A stretch of DNA of 64,000 nt from Pseudomonas graminis (GCF_900111735.1 NZ_FOHW01000003.1:212383-276382), one strand, 5' to 3'; shown: positions 28,846 to 37,633, numbered from the stretch's first letter. Numbers and translations: made by a program. The notes: generated by a model from the sequence alone, not told the origin.

Positions 28846-29142
28846 GATCTGCATCAACTGCCGGGCGTAGGCGTGCAGCACATCGCGCTGGATCATGAAG
28901 CTGGCGTATTTGCCTTCGCGCAGGGTGGCAATCAGGCCAGCGCGTTCGAGCTCTTTGGTGTGGTGGGAAACGGTGGCGGCGCTGACCGGATGGACCTTCA
29001 GCACCTCGGCGCATGGCAGCGCCTTTTCGCTTTCGCCGATCTGAACCAGAATCCGGAAGCGGCGGCTGTCCGCCAGCGCCCGGGCTATCAATGCGATTTG
29101 TGACTCACTCAACGGAAACTGCTGTGCCGTGCTCATGATCAT
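28843..29142 (-). CDS. ArsR-family winged-helix regulator
   Basis: 99 residues, one ArsR-type domain. The recognition helix region is VHPVSAATVSHHTKELERAG, followed by a wing (LIATLREGKYASFMI). It lacks the CxC metal motif of ArsR/SmtB sensors, so it is probably not a classical metal sensor. The start ATG has GAGG 7 bases upstream. It is divergent from the NCS2 permease, with 219 bp between starts, so it may regulate that gene. The gene ends inside the repeat cluster. Confidence 0.85.
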   Translation of the reverse strand: MIMSTAQQFPLSESQIALIARALADSRRFRILVQIGESEKALPCAEVLKVHPVSAATVSHHTKELERAGLIATLREGKYASFMIQRDVLHAYARQLMQI

Positions 29143-29361
29143 CGTGAAGCCTCAGTAAAAACCTCCTTGTCCAGAGATACTGCAGAACCAACTCGACAGG
29201 CTAATGACGGTCACTGCGTGTGGCGGCCATCACTATGGAGGCTCTTCGCAGAGGATGGTTCAGCGCCGGCAGAATTTGCCTGCGAACCACCCGAGGCTGC
29301 CCGCTGACCTGAGTGGTGTTTTCTGGCATCCTGCGCGCACTTTTTCCCATGACCGACTGCC

Positions 29362-30765
29362 ATGCCAGCACCCACTGACCTGATTTACGGGCTCGATGAC
29401 CGGCCCCATTTCACCGCCGCGATCTTCGCGGCGTTGCAGCACGTGCTGGCCAGTTTCGTCGGCATCATCACCCCTACCCTTATCGTCGGCAGCGTGCTGG
29501 GGCTCGACAGCGAAGTGCCGTACCTGATCAGCATGGCGCTGTTCGTCTCCGGACTGGGCACCTTCGTTCAGGCCAAACGCTTCGGCCCGATCGGCTCGGG
29601 CCTGCTGTGTCTGCAGGGCACCAGTTTCTCGTTTCTCAGCGTGATTCTGAGCGCCGGCTTTCTGGTCAAGAGTCGCGGCGGCGGCACGGACGAAATTCTC
29701 TCGACGATCTTCGGCGTGTGCTTCTGCGCAGCGTTCGTCGAGGTCGTCCTCAGCCAGTTCATCGGCAGATTGCGCAAGCTGATCACCCCGGTGGTTACCG
29801 GCACGATCATTACCCTGATGGGCCTGTCGCTGTTGAAAGTGGCGATGACCGACATGGCCGGCGGCTTCGGCGCCAGCGACCTGGGTTCGGCTGCGAACAT
29901 GGGCCTGGCAGGGCTAGTGCTGATCACCATTGTGGTACTCAACCGGTTCAACATCCCGTTACTGCGCCTGAGTGCGATCATCATCGCCTTGGCCCTGGGC
30001 TTCGCCGTCGCCTGGTTCATGGGGCGGGTGGATTTCGCGCAGATGCCCCAAGTGCCAATGATGAGCCTGCCGGTGCCCTTCAAATACGGCTTTTCCTTCG
30101 ATCTGCTGGCATTCATCCCGATCGCGGTGATCTTTCTCGTGTCGCCGCTGGAGGCCGCCGGGGACCTTACCGCCAACTCGATGATCTCCCAGCAGCCGGT
30201 AAGCGGGCCGGTGTACATCCGCCGGATCAAGTCGGGGCTGCTGGCCGATGGGCTGAACTCGGCACTGGCCGCGACGTTCAACAGCCTGCCCATGGTGACG
30301 TTCGCGCAGAACAACGGGGTCATTCAGCTGACCGGTGTGGCCAGCCGCTACGTAGCGTTTTTCATCGCCGGGATTCTGGTCCTGCTGGGCCTGTTCCCGA
30401 TCATCGGCGCCGTGCTGCAACTGATGCCCAAGCCAGTGCTGGGCGGCGCGACGCTGATCATGTTCGGCACCGTCGCGGTGGCCGGCATCAAGATCCTCTC
30501 GGAGGCCGGCCTGCATCGCCGCAACATGCTGATCGTGGCGATTTCCCTGGGCATGGGCCTGGGCGTCGCGGCCGTTCCGGAGGTCCTGCGCGAGCTGCCC
30601 AAGGCGCTGCACAACATTTTCGAATCGCCCATCACCGTCGGCGCGTTCTGCGCGATCATCCTCAATATCTTCCTGCCGGAGGAATATCAGGAGCCCGAGC
30701 TCACCGAATTCGACCCGGAAGCCGCGACGTTGAAGGTGCTGCAAGACCCGCCCCTCCAGCCCTGA
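29362..30765 (+). CDS. NCS2-family purine (xanthine/urate) permease
   Basis: 467 residues with 12-14 membrane helices. Family hallmarks are present: AALQHVLASFVGIITPTLIV in the first helix, LEAAGDLTA in the middle, and the signature SLPMVTFAQNNGVIQLTGVASR (QNxGxxxxTG). It should import xanthine, urate or a related purine with H+ across the inner membrane. It resembles XanP/YgfO-type xanthine carriers more than UraA. No purine catabolic genes adjoin it, and the ArsR-type gene is divergent. Confidence 0.88.
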   Translation: MPAPTDLIYGLDDRPHFTAAIFAALQHVLASFVGIITPTLIVGSVLGLDSEVPYLISMALFVSGLGTFVQAKRFGPIGSGLLCLQGTSFSFLSVILSAGFLVKSRGGGTDEILSTIFGVCFCAAFVEVVLSQFIGRLRKLITPVVTGTIITLMGLSLLKVAMTDMAGGFGASDLGSAANMGLAGLVLITIVVLNRFNIPLLRLSAIIIALALGFAVAWFMGRVDFAQMPQVPMMSLPVPFKYGFSFDLLAFIPIAVIFLVSPLEAAGDLTANSMISQQPVSGPVYIRRIKSGLLADGLNSALAATFNSLPMVTFAQNNGVIQLTGVASRYVAFFIAGILVLLGLFPIIGAVLQLMPKPVLGGATLIMFGTVAVAGIKILSEAGLHRRNMLIVAISLGMGLGVAAVPEVLRELPKALHNIFESPITVGAFCAIILNIFLPEEYQEPELTEFDPEAATLKVLQDPPLQP

Positions 30766-30862
30766 AGCAGAACCTCTTCGGGCGCGCGAGGTCGCACACT
30801 TGAATCGTCAGGACGTTTGAAGGGGCGTGTTGCGCCCCAGCCGCCTGCCACGGGAGTCACCG

Positions 30863-31345
30863 ATGCCGCTACGCCTGCTCCGCACCCTCCTCGCCGGCCT
30901 GACCATGGTGCTCGCACTGAGTGCCTGCGCGCTGTTTCCCAACCGCGATCCGCTGAACATCAACGTGGTCGGCATCGATCCTCTGCCCGGTCAGGATCTG
31001 GAAATCCGCTTTGCCGTGAAGCTGCGCTTGCAGAATCCCAACGACACTGACATCCAGTACGACGGCGTGGCCCTGAATCTGGACGTCAACGGCCGCTTGC
31101 TGGCGTCCGGCGTGAGCGATCAAAAAGGCACGATCGGCCGTTTCTCCGAGGGCGTACTGACGGTGCCGGTCACCGTTTCTGCCTTTGCCGCCCTGCGCCA
31201 AGCGGTGGGCCTCGCTGATCAGCAGCGGCTGGACAACCTGCCCTATGAGCTGCACGGCAAGCTGGCCGGCGGACTGTTTGGCACCATGCGCTTTGAGGAC
31301 AGCGGCACACTGAGCCTGCCGAAACCGGCTAACGGCAGCTGGTAA
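30863..31345 (+). CDS. LEA type 2 (LEA14-like) lipoprotein
   Basis: 160 residues. The start at 30863 is chosen because GGGAG lies 6 bases upstream and a lipoprotein signal follows: hydrophobic stretch ending LALSACALFP, with the lipobox cysteine near residue 22. The body is one immunoglobulin-like LEA2 / WHy domain (FAVKLRLQNPNDTDIQYDGV, LDVNGRLLASGVSD). Such proteins are envelope-located and associated with desiccation or stress, but the role in Pseudomonas is not established. Separate from the permease by about 97 bp. Confidence 0.82.
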   Translation: MPLRLLRTLLAGLTMVLALSACALFPNRDPLNINVVGIDPLPGQDLEIRFAVKLRLQNPNDTDIQYDGVALNLDVNGRLLASGVSDQKGTIGRFSEGVLTVPVTVSAFAALRQAVGLADQQRLDNLPYELHGKLAGGLFGTMRFEDSGTLSLPKPANGSW

Positions 31346-31374
31346 TGGCGCGCTGAATGACCTTCTTTGCGCGG

Positions 31375-31482
31375 TTGGTGGGAACGGCCTTAGCCGGGAA
31401 AGCGTGAGGCGCCACACCGCAAACATGGGCAAAAATGAAGTCGCCACGGCGGGCCTCTTCCCGGCTAAAGCCGGTCCCACAA
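31375..31482. repeat. REPIN, type 3, long spacer
   Basis: Arms TGGGAACGGCCTTAGCCGGG and CCCGGCTAAAGCCGGTCCCA separated by about 57 bases. The left arm has one change (ACGGCC for ACCGGC), so it is slightly degenerate. Confidence 0.8.
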
Positions 31483-31500
31483 TGGGTGGGATTGACTGCC

Positions 31501-31758
31501 TCAGCCCCGCGCAGCCGCCACCAGACGATTGACTTCGGCGCGGACCATGTTGGCGTACTCCGGCGGCGACATGGCGTCGAGTTCGCCGCGCACCCACTCC
31601 GACCATTTGCCCTTGCGCTTGGCCCGTTCGCCCATCAGCCGGGCGGCGTCAGCCTTGGCCTTGCCCAGATTGCTCTGCCACAGATCGAACAGGCGAGACT
31701 TTTCGTCCTCGATGGCAGCGCGTTCCGGAAGGGTTTTATTGGCCAGGTTGTAGCTCAT
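31501..31758 (-). CDS. Conserved small hypothetical protein
   Basis: 85 residues from MSYNLANKTLPERAA, preceded by GAGGTA at good spacing. Hydrophilic and basic/acidic mixed, mostly helical (LFDLWQSNLGKAKADAARLM, KWSEWVRGELDAMSP), without signal peptide or membrane segment. I believe similar proteins occur in other Pseudomonas, but I do not recognise a named family. It is divergent from the DUF883 gene at 31960. Confidence 0.6.
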   Translation of the reverse strand: MSYNLANKTLPERAAIEDEKSRLFDLWQSNLGKAKADAARLMGERAKRKGKWSEWVRGELDAMSPPEYANMVRAEVNRLVAAARG

Positions 31759-31959
31759 GATATGTACCTCGATGTGCAAAACGAAACGCATAAACGGAGC
31801 CGGTGACTGGCTCGAAAAGCGTCAGCATCTTACACCTGCCGACGATGAATCCCGACCCCATTCGTTGTACTTTTTGGCCGCCGGCGCAATTGGGCTGCAA
31901 CTTTTCAGGCGCTCAAAACTCCATTGCACACTGCCATAACCACTGAAAGGAAATTAGCC

Positions 31960-32280
31960 ATGGCTCGTAAAACTGCTGCCCAAAACGCCGCTGTAGAACA
32001 GATCAAGGATCAAGCGTTCAGCGAACTGGCCGCCCTCATCGAAGAGTCCGACAAGCTGCTCAAGGACAGCGCCTCACTGGTAGGCGAAGAAGCCGACACC
32101 ATGCGTGCTCAACTGAGCCAGAAGCTCAAGCAGGCGCTGGAATCCGTGGGCAGCGTGCGCGAACGCGCCAAGCCAGCCGTTGATGCCACCGAAAACTACA
32201 TCGGCGGCCACCCATGGCAGACCGTAGCGGTCTCTGCGGGCTTCGGTCTAGTGGTAGGTTTGTTGCTGGGCCGTCGTTGA
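31960..32280 (+). CDS. DUF883 (ElaB/YqjD-type) membrane-anchored protein
   Basis: 106 residues; AAAGGAAA upstream supports the ATG at 31960. A long amphipathic helical region (LAALIEESDKLLKDSASLVG, ALESVGSVRERAKPAVDAT) leads to a C-terminal transmembrane helix in TVAVSAGFGLVVGLLLGRR, the hallmark of the DUF883 family. E. coli homologues ElaB and YqjD anchor ribosomes at the inner membrane in stationary phase. It stands alone; regulation is not evident from the sequence. Confidence 0.88.
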   Translation: MARKTAAQNAAVEQIKDQAFSELAALIEESDKLLKDSASLVGEEADTMRAQLSQKLKQALESVGSVRERAKPAVDATENYIGGHPWQTVAVSAGFGLVVGLLLGRR

Positions 32281-32367
32281 TTAAACGTTTGACGCCGTAG
32301 CAAGATTGGATTTGGCCGGGAGATTTCGCGCGTTAGACCCTGACATTGTGAGTGGTTGCGCTGGCCT

Positions 32368-32391
32368 CTTCCCGGCTGAAGCCGGTCCTAC
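32368..32391. repeat. Single type 3 REP
   Basis: CTTCCCGGCTGAAGCCGGTC followed by CTAC; no inverted partner nearby. Confidence 0.8.
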
Positions 32392-32432
32392 TTGAACGGT
32401 GGAACCGCCTTCAGCGCGGATCACCTTGGAAA

Positions 32433-32789
32433 TTATTGTGACCGCGGCGCGATCACTTCCAACTGCGACAAGCGATGCCCCTTGACCATCGCGGCGTCGA
32501 TCTCCGTTTTGGCTTTCTCGGCGTCTGCCCGGGATTCGAACGGCCCGATCATCACCACTTCCCTGCCATCGACCTTCACCACGTAAGACGGGTAATGGTG
32601 CTCGACCAGCCAATAGGTCATGTCGCTCAGCGCTTCTTTCAAATGGACACGAATGGTCCATTTCTGCGAAGCGGGCGTCGGCGCTTCTGCGGTCGAATCA
32701 GTGCTCGGAACCTGGGCGGGCGTTGCGGGCTTGCCGCCATCACAACCCGCCAGCATCAACACCGCCACCATCATTGCCATCTTGCGCAC
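32433..32789 (-). CDS. SPOR-domain lipoprotein
   Basis: 118 residues from a GTG with AGGAG 8 bases upstream; an ATG three codons later is possible. A short lipoprotein signal (MMVAVLMLAGC) gives a lipobox cysteine near residue 16, followed by a Pro/Ala/Thr-rich linker. A SPOR-like domain comes next (WTIRVHLKEALSDMTYWLVE, then VVMIGPFESRADAEKAKTEI). SPOR domains bind denuded glycan strands at division sites. The envelope location is inferred from the lipobox. Confidence 0.72.
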   Translation of the reverse strand: MRKMAMMVAVLMLAGCDGGKPATPAQVPSTDSTAEAPTPASQKWTIRVHLKEALSDMTYWLVEHHYPSYVVKVDGREVVMIGPFESRADAEKAKTEIDAAMVKGHRLSQLEVIAPRSQ

Positions 32790-33116
32790 GTCTGTCGCTC
32801 CTCGTTTGAAGTGGCGGGAGTCTACCACCGCAGGCGAGTGCGAGTTGAGCGTCCAGCCGGTACACTGCTCGGCGACAGCCATGAACGCGTTTTCACCCCT
32901 CGCCAGTGACAGAGCCCCTCGAAGATTGCTGCCGGGCCTGAAAAATAACCGAACGCGATGATGGCACTGTGGTCAATCTCTCAAGTCTTTTCGCAGGCGC
33001 ACCGTCATGACGTTCACTTCAGCCAATGCCGCCCTGCGCTTCACTGACAGGGTATCGCTACCCGCCCGCCACACGGGCGCGCAGTCGAACACACCCGATC
33101 AATCCCGACCACGCCC
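32790..33116. other. Intergenic region upstream of the pqi operon
   Basis: 327 bases between divergent genes. It probably holds the promoters of the SPOR lipoprotein and the pqi operon, but I see no clear consensus. A small GCCCG/CGGGC hairpin lies at 33064-33078, about 40 bases before the pqiA start. No gene recognised. Confidence 0.4.
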
Positions 33117-33815
33117 ATGAATTCCGCGACGCCCACGCCGATGACTGACATTCCTCACCGCCAGGCTCATGCAAGCGAGCAGCCGCCAGCGGTCGCCGAA
33201 ACGCAGAGCCGCGCTGATCAATGGATCATCTGCGAGCATTGCGACTCGGTCTATGAGTCCATCCCTCTGAATAAAGGCGAAGCTGCCTACTGCCTGCGCT
33301 GCGCCGCGATCCTCCGTCGCAACCATCGGCTCACCGTCGAACAGTTGCTCGCCCTGAGTATCGCGGCTTGCATCTTGTTCATTTTCGCCAACGTGTTCCC
33401 GGTCATCAGCATCAGCATGCAGGGCCTGCACAACGAGGTGACGCTGTGGGGGTCGGTTCAAGCGCTGGCCCAGGGTCAGATCACGCTGATCGCCCTGGTC
33501 GCAGGGCTGGCCATCATTCTTGCGCCGGCGCTCCAGATTGCCCTGCTGTTCTGGGTGCTGGCCCACGCCCATCGCGGCCAGATCGCCCCCGGTTTCAAAA
33601 TGTGCATGCGCACCCTCGAACACCTGCGCCCCTGGAGCATGCTGGAGGTGTGCCTGCTGGGCATTCTGGTGGCGATCGTCAAGCTGGCAGGCATGCTGGA
33701 CGTACACCCGGGCGCAGGCCTGTGGGCCATGGCAATGCTGATGGTGCTGATCCTGTTGATCGCCGGCAAAGACATCCGCCGCCTGTGGGACGAACTGGGA
33801 GTCAGACCCGAATGA
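33117..33815 (+). CDS. pqiA: Paraquat-inducible protein A, first subunit
   Basis: 232 residues with one PqiA domain. A zinc-ribbon-like pair, CEHCDSVYES and YCLRCAAIL (CxxC...CxxC), precedes four membrane helices: LLALSIAACILFIFANVFPV, LIALVAGLAIILAPALQIAL, and two after residue 175. PqiA proteins sit in the inner membrane and work with the MCE protein PqiB in lipid transport across the periplasm. The stop codon overlaps the ATG of the next pqiA by 4 bp. The ATG at 33117 and an in-frame one at 33141 are both possible starts. Confidence 0.9.
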   Translation: MNSATPTPMTDIPHRQAHASEQPPAVAETQSRADQWIICEHCDSVYESIPLNKGEAAYCLRCAAILRRNHRLTVEQLLALSIAACILFIFANVFPVISISMQGLHNEVTLWGSVQALAQGQITLIALVAGLAIILAPALQIALLFWVLAHAHRGQIAPGFKMCMRTLEHLRPWSMLEVCLLGILVAIVKLAGMLDVHPGAGLWAMAMLMVLILLIAGKDIRRLWDELGVRPE

Positions 33816-34429
33816 ACGGCATTCCGTACGCCCGCGAGTACAAAGTCACCCTGTGCCACGTCTGCAGTTACGTCTGCCCGGAAGACGCCCATGAATGCCC
33901 GCGCTGCGATTCGCCCGTGCATCGGCGCAAGCCCAACAGTCTGACGCGCACCTGGGCCTTTCTGATCGCCGGGCTGATCTTCTACATTCCAGCCAACCTG
34001 TTGCCGGTGATGTACACGACGATGCTCGGCAGCAGCAGCGAGAACACCATCATGAGCGGAGTGATCGAGTTTGCCGAAGGCGGCTCGTGGGACATCGCCA
34101 TTCTGATTTTCATCGCCAGCGTGGTTGTGCCCTGCATAAAGTTTCTGGTGCTGGGCCTGATGCTGGTGACATGCCAGCGCCGCAGCACCTGGGCGATGCG
34201 CGAACGTTCGCGGCTGTTTCGCTTCATCGAATTGATCGGCTACTGGTCCATGCTCGATGTGCTGGTGGTCGCGCTGGTCGCAGCGCTGGTGCAGTTTCGC
34301 GGGCTCAGCACCATCGAGCCGCGCCTTGGCATTCTGTTTTTTGGTTTGGTGGTGGTGATGACCATGCTTGCCGCCATGACGTTCGATCCCCGGCTAATCT
34401 GGGACGCAGAGGTTGAAGATGTCCGATAA
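33812..34429 (+). CDS. pqiA: Paraquat-inducible protein A, second subunit
   Basis: 205 residues, a second PqiA domain. It has its own zinc-ribbon (CHVCSYVCPEDAHECPRCDS) and four membrane helices, the first AFLIAGLIFYIPANLLPVMY. The start overlaps the upstream stop by 4 bp (ATGA). In E. coli the two PqiA halves are fused in one 417-residue protein; here they are separate but translationally coupled. The end overlaps pqiB by 11 bp. Confidence 0.92.
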   Translation: MNGIPYAREYKVTLCHVCSYVCPEDAHECPRCDSPVHRRKPNSLTRTWAFLIAGLIFYIPANLLPVMYTTMLGSSSENTIMSGVIEFAEGGSWDIAILIFIASVVVPCIKFLVLGLMLVTCQRRSTWAMRERSRLFRFIELIGYWSMLDVLVVALVAALVQFRGLSTIEPRLGILFFGLVVVMTMLAAMTFDPRLIWDAEVEDVR

Positions 34430-36095
34430 CACCCTACCCCCATCCCCGCCGACCCGCCCCCAGGTCAAGGCCCGCAAGGTGCGCGTTTCACTGGTCTGGC
34501 TGGTGCCGATCGTCGCGGCCCTGATCGGCCTGTCGATGGTGGTTCATGACTTCCTCAACGTCGGCCCCAAGGTGGTGGTGAGCTTCCTGACGGCCGAAGG
34601 TCTGGAGGCCAAGAAAACCCAGGTCAAGTACAAGAACGTGGTCATCGGCATCGTCACCGACATCGAATTAAGCGATGACCGCACCCACGTGCTGGCGAGC
34701 ATCGACCTGAACCAGTCGGCCGTGCCCTTCACCCGTGCGGACACGCAGTACTGGGTGGTGCGTCCGCGCATCGGCGCCCACGGCGTCACCGGCGTCGACA
34801 CCCTCTTGTCGGGCGCCTTCATTGGCGCCGATGCCGGCAGCTCTGAAGAAACCAAAAAAGACTTCACCGGTCTGGAAACCCCGCCAGCCGTCACCTTCGG
34901 GGAGAAAGGCAAGCGTTTCATTCTGCACACCGACGACCTCGGCTCGCTGGACATCGGCTCGCCGGTGTACTTCCGCCGTATTCAGGTGGGTCAGGTCGTG
35001 GCCTACGAACTGGCCAAGGACGGCAAGGGCGTCGATGTCGAGATTTTCGTTGGCGCGCCCAATGATCAATATGTGCTTACTGACTCGCGCTTCTGGAACG
35101 CCAGCGGCGTGGACGTGACCCTTGGCGCCTCGGGCCTGAAAGTGTCGACCCAGTCCATGGCGTCGATCCTGTCCGGCGGTATCGCCTTCCGCGAACCCAA
35201 ATACAGCCCGGACGCCAAGATCGCCGACGGCAATGCTGAATTCAAACTGTTCGAAGACCAGGCCACGGCACTGGCGCCGCCCGATGGCGAGCCCAAATAC
35301 ATCCGCATGCGCTTCAACCAGTCGCTGCGGGGCCTGGTGGTCAATGCCCCGGTGGACTTCCTCGGCGTGAATATAGGCCGAGTGGTCTCGGTGGATCTCG
35401 ACTACGACGCCGCCACGGGCACGTTCCCCGGCATCGTCGGTGCAGTCATTTATCCCCAGCGACTGGGTGCGGCCAATGACAAGCTGCAGCAGCAGGCAGG
35501 CGCAGGCGACGATGAAGAAAAAACATCGAGGGTTCTCGGGCAATTCATTGAACGTGGCCTGCGTGCTCAAGTGCGTACCGGCAACCTGCTGACAGGGCAA
35601 CTTTACGTTGCCATGGATTTCGACCCCAAGGCGCCAAAAGTCTCATACAACGCCAAAGCCCGGCCGCTGGAGATTCCGACGGTGCCCGGCAGCTTCGACA
35701 AACTGCAAGAGCAGTTGCAGGCGTTCGTCGACAAGCTCGGCAAAATCCCCCTCGACGACCTGGCGAAGAACCTCAACGGCAGCCTGATCGAACTTCAGAA
35801 AACCATGAAGCAGGTCAACAGCGACGTGTTGCCTCAGATGCGCGGCGCGTTGCAACAAGCGCAGAAAACCCTGGGCACGGCCAACGAAACGTTGTCGGAT
35901 GACTCCCCGGCGCGTCAGCAATTGGGTCAGGCCATGGAAGAAGTGCAGCGCACGGCACGCTCGGTGCGGGTATTGACCGACTTCCTCAGTCGTCATCCTG
36001 AGTCGCTGATTCGTGGCCGGTCGGGTGATGCTGCGCCAGGCTCTTACAAAGGATCGTCCTCTTCCCGCGAAATCGCTCCGGAGCCTGCTCAATGA
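34419..36095 (+). CDS. pqiB: PqiB, MCE-domain inter-membrane transport protein
   Basis: 558 residues. One N-terminal transmembrane helix (VSLVWLVPIVAALIGLSMVV), then three MCE domains (about residues 45-130, 160-250 and 285-395; typical phrases KYKNVVIGIVTDIEL, GSPVYFRRIQVGQVVAY, APVDFLGVNIGRVVSV), then a helical C-terminal region (about 420-535). E. coli PqiB builds a hexameric syringe-like tunnel between the two membranes for lipids. The ATG at 34419 lies within the end of the upstream gene, indicating translational coupling. pqiC begins with a 4-bp overlap. Confidence 0.94.
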   Translation: MSDNTLPPSPPTRPQVKARKVRVSLVWLVPIVAALIGLSMVVHDFLNVGPKVVVSFLTAEGLEAKKTQVKYKNVVIGIVTDIELSDDRTHVLASIDLNQSAVPFTRADTQYWVVRPRIGAHGVTGVDTLLSGAFIGADAGSSEETKKDFTGLETPPAVTFGEKGKRFILHTDDLGSLDIGSPVYFRRIQVGQVVAYELAKDGKGVDVEIFVGAPNDQYVLTDSRFWNASGVDVTLGASGLKVSTQSMASILSGGIAFREPKYSPDAKIADGNAEFKLFEDQATALAPPDGEPKYIRMRFNQSLRGLVVNAPVDFLGVNIGRVVSVDLDYDAATGTFPGIVGAVIYPQRLGAANDKLQQQAGAGDDEEKTSRVLGQFIERGLRAQVRTGNLLTGQLYVAMDFDPKAPKVSYNAKARPLEIPTVPGSFDKLQEQLQAFVDKLGKIPLDDLAKNLNGSLIELQKTMKQVNSDVLPQMRGALQQAQKTLGTANETLSDDSPARQQLGQAMEEVQRTARSVRVLTDFLSRHPESLIRGRSGDAAPGSYKGSSSSREIAPEPAQ

Positions 36096-36730
36096 CCTTA
36101 CGTAGCTCTACTTTCCGAAACTCTTTCCTCGCGTTGGCCTGTGCGCTCGGTGTAACGGCCTGCGCCTCTACGCCGACCCACTATTACACATTGATCGCGC
36201 CGGCCACTCCGGCGCCGGCCAGTGTGAGCCAGGCGCCGTTCCAGTTTGAAATGCAGGCGGTGCTCATGCCGGTGCAGGTCGATCAGCCGCCGCTGGTCAT
36301 CCGCCAGGGCAACGGCAGCCTGGCGATTCTGGAGAACGAGCGCTGGGGCGCGCCATTGGGCGATGAGTTCCACGACGCACTGACCGGGCAGCTGGAGCGG
36401 CGCTTTGGCTCCCGGGATCTCGCGGGCTTGCCCAAACAAAGTGACCAGCCGGCGCTCTCGGTGCGCGCTGACGTCCGTCGCTTTGAATCGGTGCTGGATC
36501 AATACGCGCTGATCGACGTGGTCTGGAATTTGAGCCTGCGTGGTGGCGGTGCCGGGCCCGGCAGCAAACGGCAGACCCTCACCTGCAGCAGCGTCATTCG
36601 CCAACCGGCCGGTATTGGTATGGAAAATCTGGTGGTCGCGCACCAGAAAGCCGTTTCGACGCTGGCCGATACAATCGCCCGCACCGCCACGCAATGGGCG
36701 CGTCAACCTGATGCCCGCTGCCCTTCCTGA
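36092..36730 (+). CDS. pqiC: PqiC, outer-membrane lipoprotein of the Pqi system
   Basis: 212 residues. The lipoprotein signal ends LGVTACAS with the lipobox cysteine near residue 24, and THYYTLIAPA is the family start motif (ABC-type transport auxiliary lipoprotein, YmbA/PqiC). It caps the PqiB tube at the outer membrane. Its ATG overlaps the pqiB stop by 4 bp; last gene of the operon. No clear terminator follows, only the palindrome-rich region before the XRE regulator. Confidence 0.92.
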   Translation: MTLRSSTFRNSFLALACALGVTACASTPTHYYTLIAPATPAPASVSQAPFQFEMQAVLMPVQVDQPPLVIRQGNGSLAILENERWGAPLGDEFHDALTGQLERRFGSRDLAGLPKQSDQPALSVRADVRRFESVLDQYALIDVVWNLSLRGGGAGPGSKRQTLTCSSVIRQPAGIGMENLVVAHQKAVSTLADTIARTATQWARQPDARCPS

Positions 36731-36829
36731 TCGCATCGACACCGGGCACCTCACGTGCCCGGTTGCCCAACTGCTTCGCCCCCGCCATTCAAAGCGCTGC
36801 ACCACCCTTTAAAAACCCATCATACGAAT

Positions 36830-36844
36830 AGTTGTCATACAACT
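36830..36844. promoter_or_regulatory. AGTTGT-CAT-ACAACT palindrome (possible GntR/FCD-type operator)
   Basis: Perfect 6-bp arms around CAT. The core TTGTCATACAA fits the TnGTnnnACnA pattern typical of FadR/FCD-subfamily GntR operators. A regulator of that class lies in the window (42462-43172), but the link is inference. Confidence 0.45.
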
Positions 36845-36887
36845 GCTTGAGAAAACTCCTACAACACGCTAAGTTCGGATCCACAAT

Positions 36888-36912
36888 CGAAACAGATAAC
36901 GTTATTGTTTCG
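36888..36912. promoter_or_regulatory. 25-bp near-perfect palindrome (possible operator)
   Basis: CGAAACA-G-ATAACGTTAT-TGTTTCG: perfect apart from one unpaired G. It lies 131 bp upstream of the XRE gene's ATG. It could be an autoregulatory operator for the XRE protein. There is no T tract, so it is not an obvious terminator. Confidence 0.5.
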
Positions 36913-37042
36913 CCGGTTCTGACTAGTTGAAGCCTCAGAAACTGCATCCGTTTGCGTTGATCTGCTCATTCGCGAAGCCGAGTCGATCCATGGGTACGCA
37001 ATCAGCTGCTAACGTCAGGGATGGTCAAATGGAGTTGAATAT

Positions 37043-37513
37043 ATGAAAGGCATTGGCCTGCGACTCAGGCAGGAACGCAACAGGTTGAAGCTGTCGCAGA
37101 GTGCATTGGGCGCAATTGGCGGCGTCGAAACCAACGCACAGGGCAATTACGAAAACGGCACCCGGTCACCGAAAGCCGATTATCTGCTTCGCATCGCGGA
37201 AGCCGGCGTTGACCTGAACTATGTCATGAGCGGCAACAGGTCCTCTGCCGACGCGGTGAAGACGGCACCGGTGATTGATCCTCAAGACAACCCGGACGTA
37301 TACCCCCACCTGACTAAGGTCACCCATCAGTTGCACCGCAATCTTTACGGCCTCATCGACGCTTCGCTGCAGTTGACGCAGCTTATTGAAGTGCGTAACC
37401 ACGACCCCCGGTCCACCGAGGCCACAGTGCAGCTGGAGACGATACGCATTGAAGCTCAGTCGCTGGCTCAGGCGACGATGCGGCTGATCTTCGAGACTTC
37501 GAAACTCGTGTAA
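37043..37513 (+). CDS. XRE-family transcriptional regulator
   Basis: 156 residues with GGAG upstream of the ATG. The N-terminal helix-turn-helix (LRLRQERNRLKLSQSALGAI, then NAQGNYENGTRSPKADYLLR) is phage-repressor-like. The C-terminal 80 residues are helical (LTKVTHQLHRNLYGLIDASL) and may dimerise; there is no LexA-type protease or sugar-binding domain. No phage genes are near, so this is a solitary regulator. Two strong palindromes upstream may be its targets. Confidence 0.85.
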   Translation: MKGIGLRLRQERNRLKLSQSALGAIGGVETNAQGNYENGTRSPKADYLLRIAEAGVDLNYVMSGNRSSADAVKTAPVIDPQDNPDVYPHLTKVTHQLHRNLYGLIDASLQLTQLIEVRNHDPRSTEATVQLETIRIEAQSLAQATMRLIFETSKLV

Positions 37514-37633
37514 TGCGGGTTGTTGCCAGAGCGAAGGGTGCCAGAGCGAGGGGTGTCCAGGGATTGGGATATGTGGGGTTGAACGTGCTCGGACAAATGA
37601 GCGGGGACTGGCGAGGGGGGTCACCCTAACGCA

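Larger units (their letters stand above)
36731..37042. other. Palindrome-rich intergenic region before the XRE regulator
   Basis: 312 bases between pqiC and the XRE gene. It contains two prominent palindromes (listed separately), an ATCATACGAA motif at 36819, and AT-rich DNA likely to hold the regulator's promoter. No gene seen. Confidence 0.5.

Noticed and set aside
28312..29103. Open frame across the second structured repeat and antisense to the ArsR gene
   Set aside because: The repeat evolves by paired stem changes, not as codons, and the frame ends antisense to a clear winged-helix gene.
37043..37513. Prophage remnant suggested by the phage-like XRE repressor
   Set aside because: No integrase, structural or lysis genes and no attachment-site repeats around it.
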